Origin: Salvia splendens
Lineage: Eukaryota; Streptophyta; Magnoliopsida; Lamiales; Lamiaceae
Length of the DNA stretch: 64,000 nt
Assembly (NCBI RefSeq): GCF_004379255.2
Contig: NC_056047.1
Coordinates: 26,984,293-27,048,292 of the forward strand
Direction of reading: 5' to 3'
A program made the position numbers and the translations under genes. Shown piece by piece: positions 62,171 to 64,000 of the stretch; within the stretch, counting starts at the first letter, position 1; every line of letters starts with the position of its first letter. The notes under the pieces were generated by a model. It saw only the letters and a list, made by a program, of their open reading frames with translations. It was not told the DNA's origin and did not search any database.

Positions 62171-63042
62171 CTACAAATGTGTGACATTTTCATCAAATGT
62201 ATTCTCGACGGAGCACACTTTTCTAGTCGAGTTGAGTTTCAGAAAGTAATTTCCTGGTTGGAAAGCAGATTCCAACAAAAGAGGCGTCTTTTCTTCATCT
62301 ACTTGCACCGTAGATGCCAGAACTTTACAAAAGAGGCGTCGGAAATCATCGGCATGAGACGAGGCAGCAGCAGCTGCAGGCTGATCGTAAGCCATAAGTT
62401 CCCATGACTGCCGCTGACCAGGTGGTCCCAGCACGCTGGTTGGTGGTCCTGTACGAGCTGCAACTGCTGGTTTGGGGGCGGCGGATACCATCTAAAATTA
62501 GGGATCAGGGTCGACTGCTTGTTTGCTTGCGTAGGAGGGCTGTAGTAGTCCGGTGTTATGAAACCAAATCGTGGATTCGGGTGCTCCGGTGGCGACGATG
62601 GCTGCCAGTTCTGGTACCCATGATGGTGATAGAGCGCATGACCATCCGGCGGATCCCAACAAGAGTTTGGGCTTGTTGGTGGTTGATCATACGACGGGAA
62701 CTCCGGAAGCATCCTACTGCTCGGTGGGTCCCAACAGGTAGCTGGTCTAGGAGGCAACCGGTTGAAGGATGGGTGGCTTTGACGTTGGCGCTATTCGGGG
62801 AGATCCCAGCTCGTTGGCTGGCGAGGTTGTGTGGCTAGCAGCTGACCTTGTGGGTACAAGTGCATATAAAGGTCAGATCTCGACGGCTGCTGCCAAGTGT
62901 AGGGCTGATACGGAGGCAACGGTGGCTGGTAGGGCGCGTGAGGTGGCAGTGCGGCGGTGTACAGCCGGGGTTGGTCGGGTGGATCAGGTTCGGGTTGCAA
63001 CGGAGGGAGCGTTGTCTTGAAGATGGTAATCAAGAGAGGCAA
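62171..63042 (-). pseudogene. Pro-rich ORF of element F (better copy)
   Basis: Minus-strand ORFs 63042-62791 and 62757-62299 (152 codons), plus 62491-62171 in a third frame, form a Pro/Gln/Tyr/Trp-rich head with CWDPP and YQPP repeats, then LLLESAFQPGNYFLKLNSTR before the TPI segment. No known domain is recognised. The start of the chain was probably cut by copia E, which inserted at about 63059. Possibly a gag-type protein of a non-autonomous LTR element. Confidence 0.45.
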
Positions 63043-63058
63043 CGATTGCTAGGGTTAA

Positions 63059-63271
63059 TGTAATACACATTGTATTGAAGAGAATAGTATATACGTTCTC
63101 TTTATTTCTTGTGTATGTAATGTGTACAATTTCTCCTTCTTTTATAGGAGAGGAACACGGTATCTAATGAAGGGAATCAATCTATTCTAGGACCTTTATT
63201 ACAAGGTAATCAATTACAAATCAATCACAAATCTTCTTCCCTAATTGATCTTTTCCGTTTATAATTTGACA
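63059..63271 (-). repeat. 3' LTR of copia E (copy)
   Basis: Same 213 bp as 41893-42105. Confidence 0.85.
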
Positions 63272-64000
63272 CTCCCCATCAAGTTGAGCAACGATATCTC
63301 TAATGTTCAACTTGTCCAAGACTTTGTGGAATACCTTGTGATGTACTGCCTTAGTGAGAATATCTGCAAGTTGATCTTCAGACTTCACGAAAGGAAATTT
63401 GATGACCCCAGCTTCGAGATTTTCTTTGATGAAGTATCGATCTACTTCCACATGCTTGGTCCTATCGTGTTGTACTGGGTTTTCCGAGATGCTAATCGCC
63501 GCCTTATTGTCACAGAACAATTGACTTTTCCGCATTGGGGGAAAACCTATCTCGGTTAACAGCCTTCGTAGCCACATGATCTCCATTAGCCCACTCTTGA
63601 TCCCTCGGAATTCTGCTTCAGCACTCGACAGTGCTACCACTTTCTGCTTCTTACTTCTCCAAGTAACTAGGTTACCTCCTACAAAAGTGAAGTATCCCCT
63701 CGTTGACCTTCTATCAATCGGGTTACTTTCCTAATCAGCATCTGTGTACCCGTCAACTTCTAGGTCTTCCTTCTTCTCTAGGAACACTCCATACCCTGTA
63801 GTTCCTTTGAGATACCTTACTATCCTCAAGGCGGCTTCCATATGATCTTCTTGAGGCTTATGCATGAATTGACTTACAACACCGACTGCATAGATAATGT
63901 CGGGCCTTGTATGTGATAGGTAGATCAACTTTCCCACTAGTCTCTGGTATTTCCACGATCAGCCAACTTTGCTCCTTCTTCGATCTTCAACCCATGGTTC
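63272..64000 (-). pseudogene. Copia E RNase H region (better copy, runs off window)
   Basis: Minus-strand ORFs 63937-63731 (MGKLIYLSHTRPDIIYAVGV) and 63640-63221 (SSAEAEFRGIKSGLMEIMWL, CDNKAAISISENPVQHDRTK, KSEDQLADILTKAV) give connection and RNase H domains. A TAG follows DGYTDAD, where the family has Trp (DADWAG); both contigs share it. Fewer shifts than 42106-42900. Confidence 0.88.

Overview
The window is nuclear DNA from a flowering plant, most likely a eudicot. The signs are an intron-bearing cinnamyl-alcohol-dehydrogenase-type gene of the plant MDR family, nested Ty1/copia and Ty3/gypsy (Athila-type) LTR retrotransposons with plant-type tRNA primer sites, a LINE, a PIF/Harbinger-like DNA element and many small Stowaway-like inverted-repeat elements. 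The dehydrogenase resembles the 8-hydroxygeraniol dehydrogenase/CAD-like group known from asterids, so an asterid is a guess and not a demonstration. There is no bacterial-type operon, CRISPR array or defence island. I found no new multi-gene system; what stands out is listed in the findings.

Layout, first contig (1-43921). 1-14616: a decayed minus-strand copia element (A), split at 3108/12395 by an Athila-like gypsy element (3109-12394) with LTRs, a GAAAT target duplication, a tRNA-Asp primer site, decayed gag, protease and RNase H, and a separate 3' ORF with its own TATA box. 14617-16309: AT-rich DNA with a candidate inverted-repeat element, low-complexity sequence and one MITE. 16310-21472: copia element B on the plus strand, nearly complete, TCATT target duplication. 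21801-23815: the only convincing host gene, a five-exon dehydrogenase of 360 residues whose last intron uses a GC donor. 24188-31316: MITEs, a solo copia LTR, a copia LTR-like remnant and a solo Athila-type LTR. 31936-35277: 5' LTR, primer site and gag of a second Athila-like element, followed by a foreign LTR fragment. 36211-37110: copia D LTR and gag. 37111-39400: a LINE reverse-transcriptase fragment split by a 2.0-kb Harbinger-like element that carries only the Myb-like ORF1. 40247-41880: the 3' end of a gypsy-type element with a piece of a triosephosphate isomerase coding sequence and a Pro-rich ORF. 41893-43921: 3' half of copia E on the minus strand.

A 100-N gap occupies 43922-44021. 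Everything after it (44022-64000) repeats 22867-42831 almost exactly and in order, starting mid-exon. The end of the left contig equals the start of the right contig, so this is best read as an unmerged contig overlap (possibly two haplotypes) and not a second locus. The dehydrogenase gene should be counted once. Lesions present in both copies are likely real; single-base indels present in only one are likely consensus errors.

Functionally, the host gene probably reduces or oxidises an allylic or aromatic alcohol/aldehyde with NADP(H). The rest is mobile DNA, much of it inserted into other mobile DNA; copia B ends 328 bp upstream of the host gene's start codon in the same orientation.
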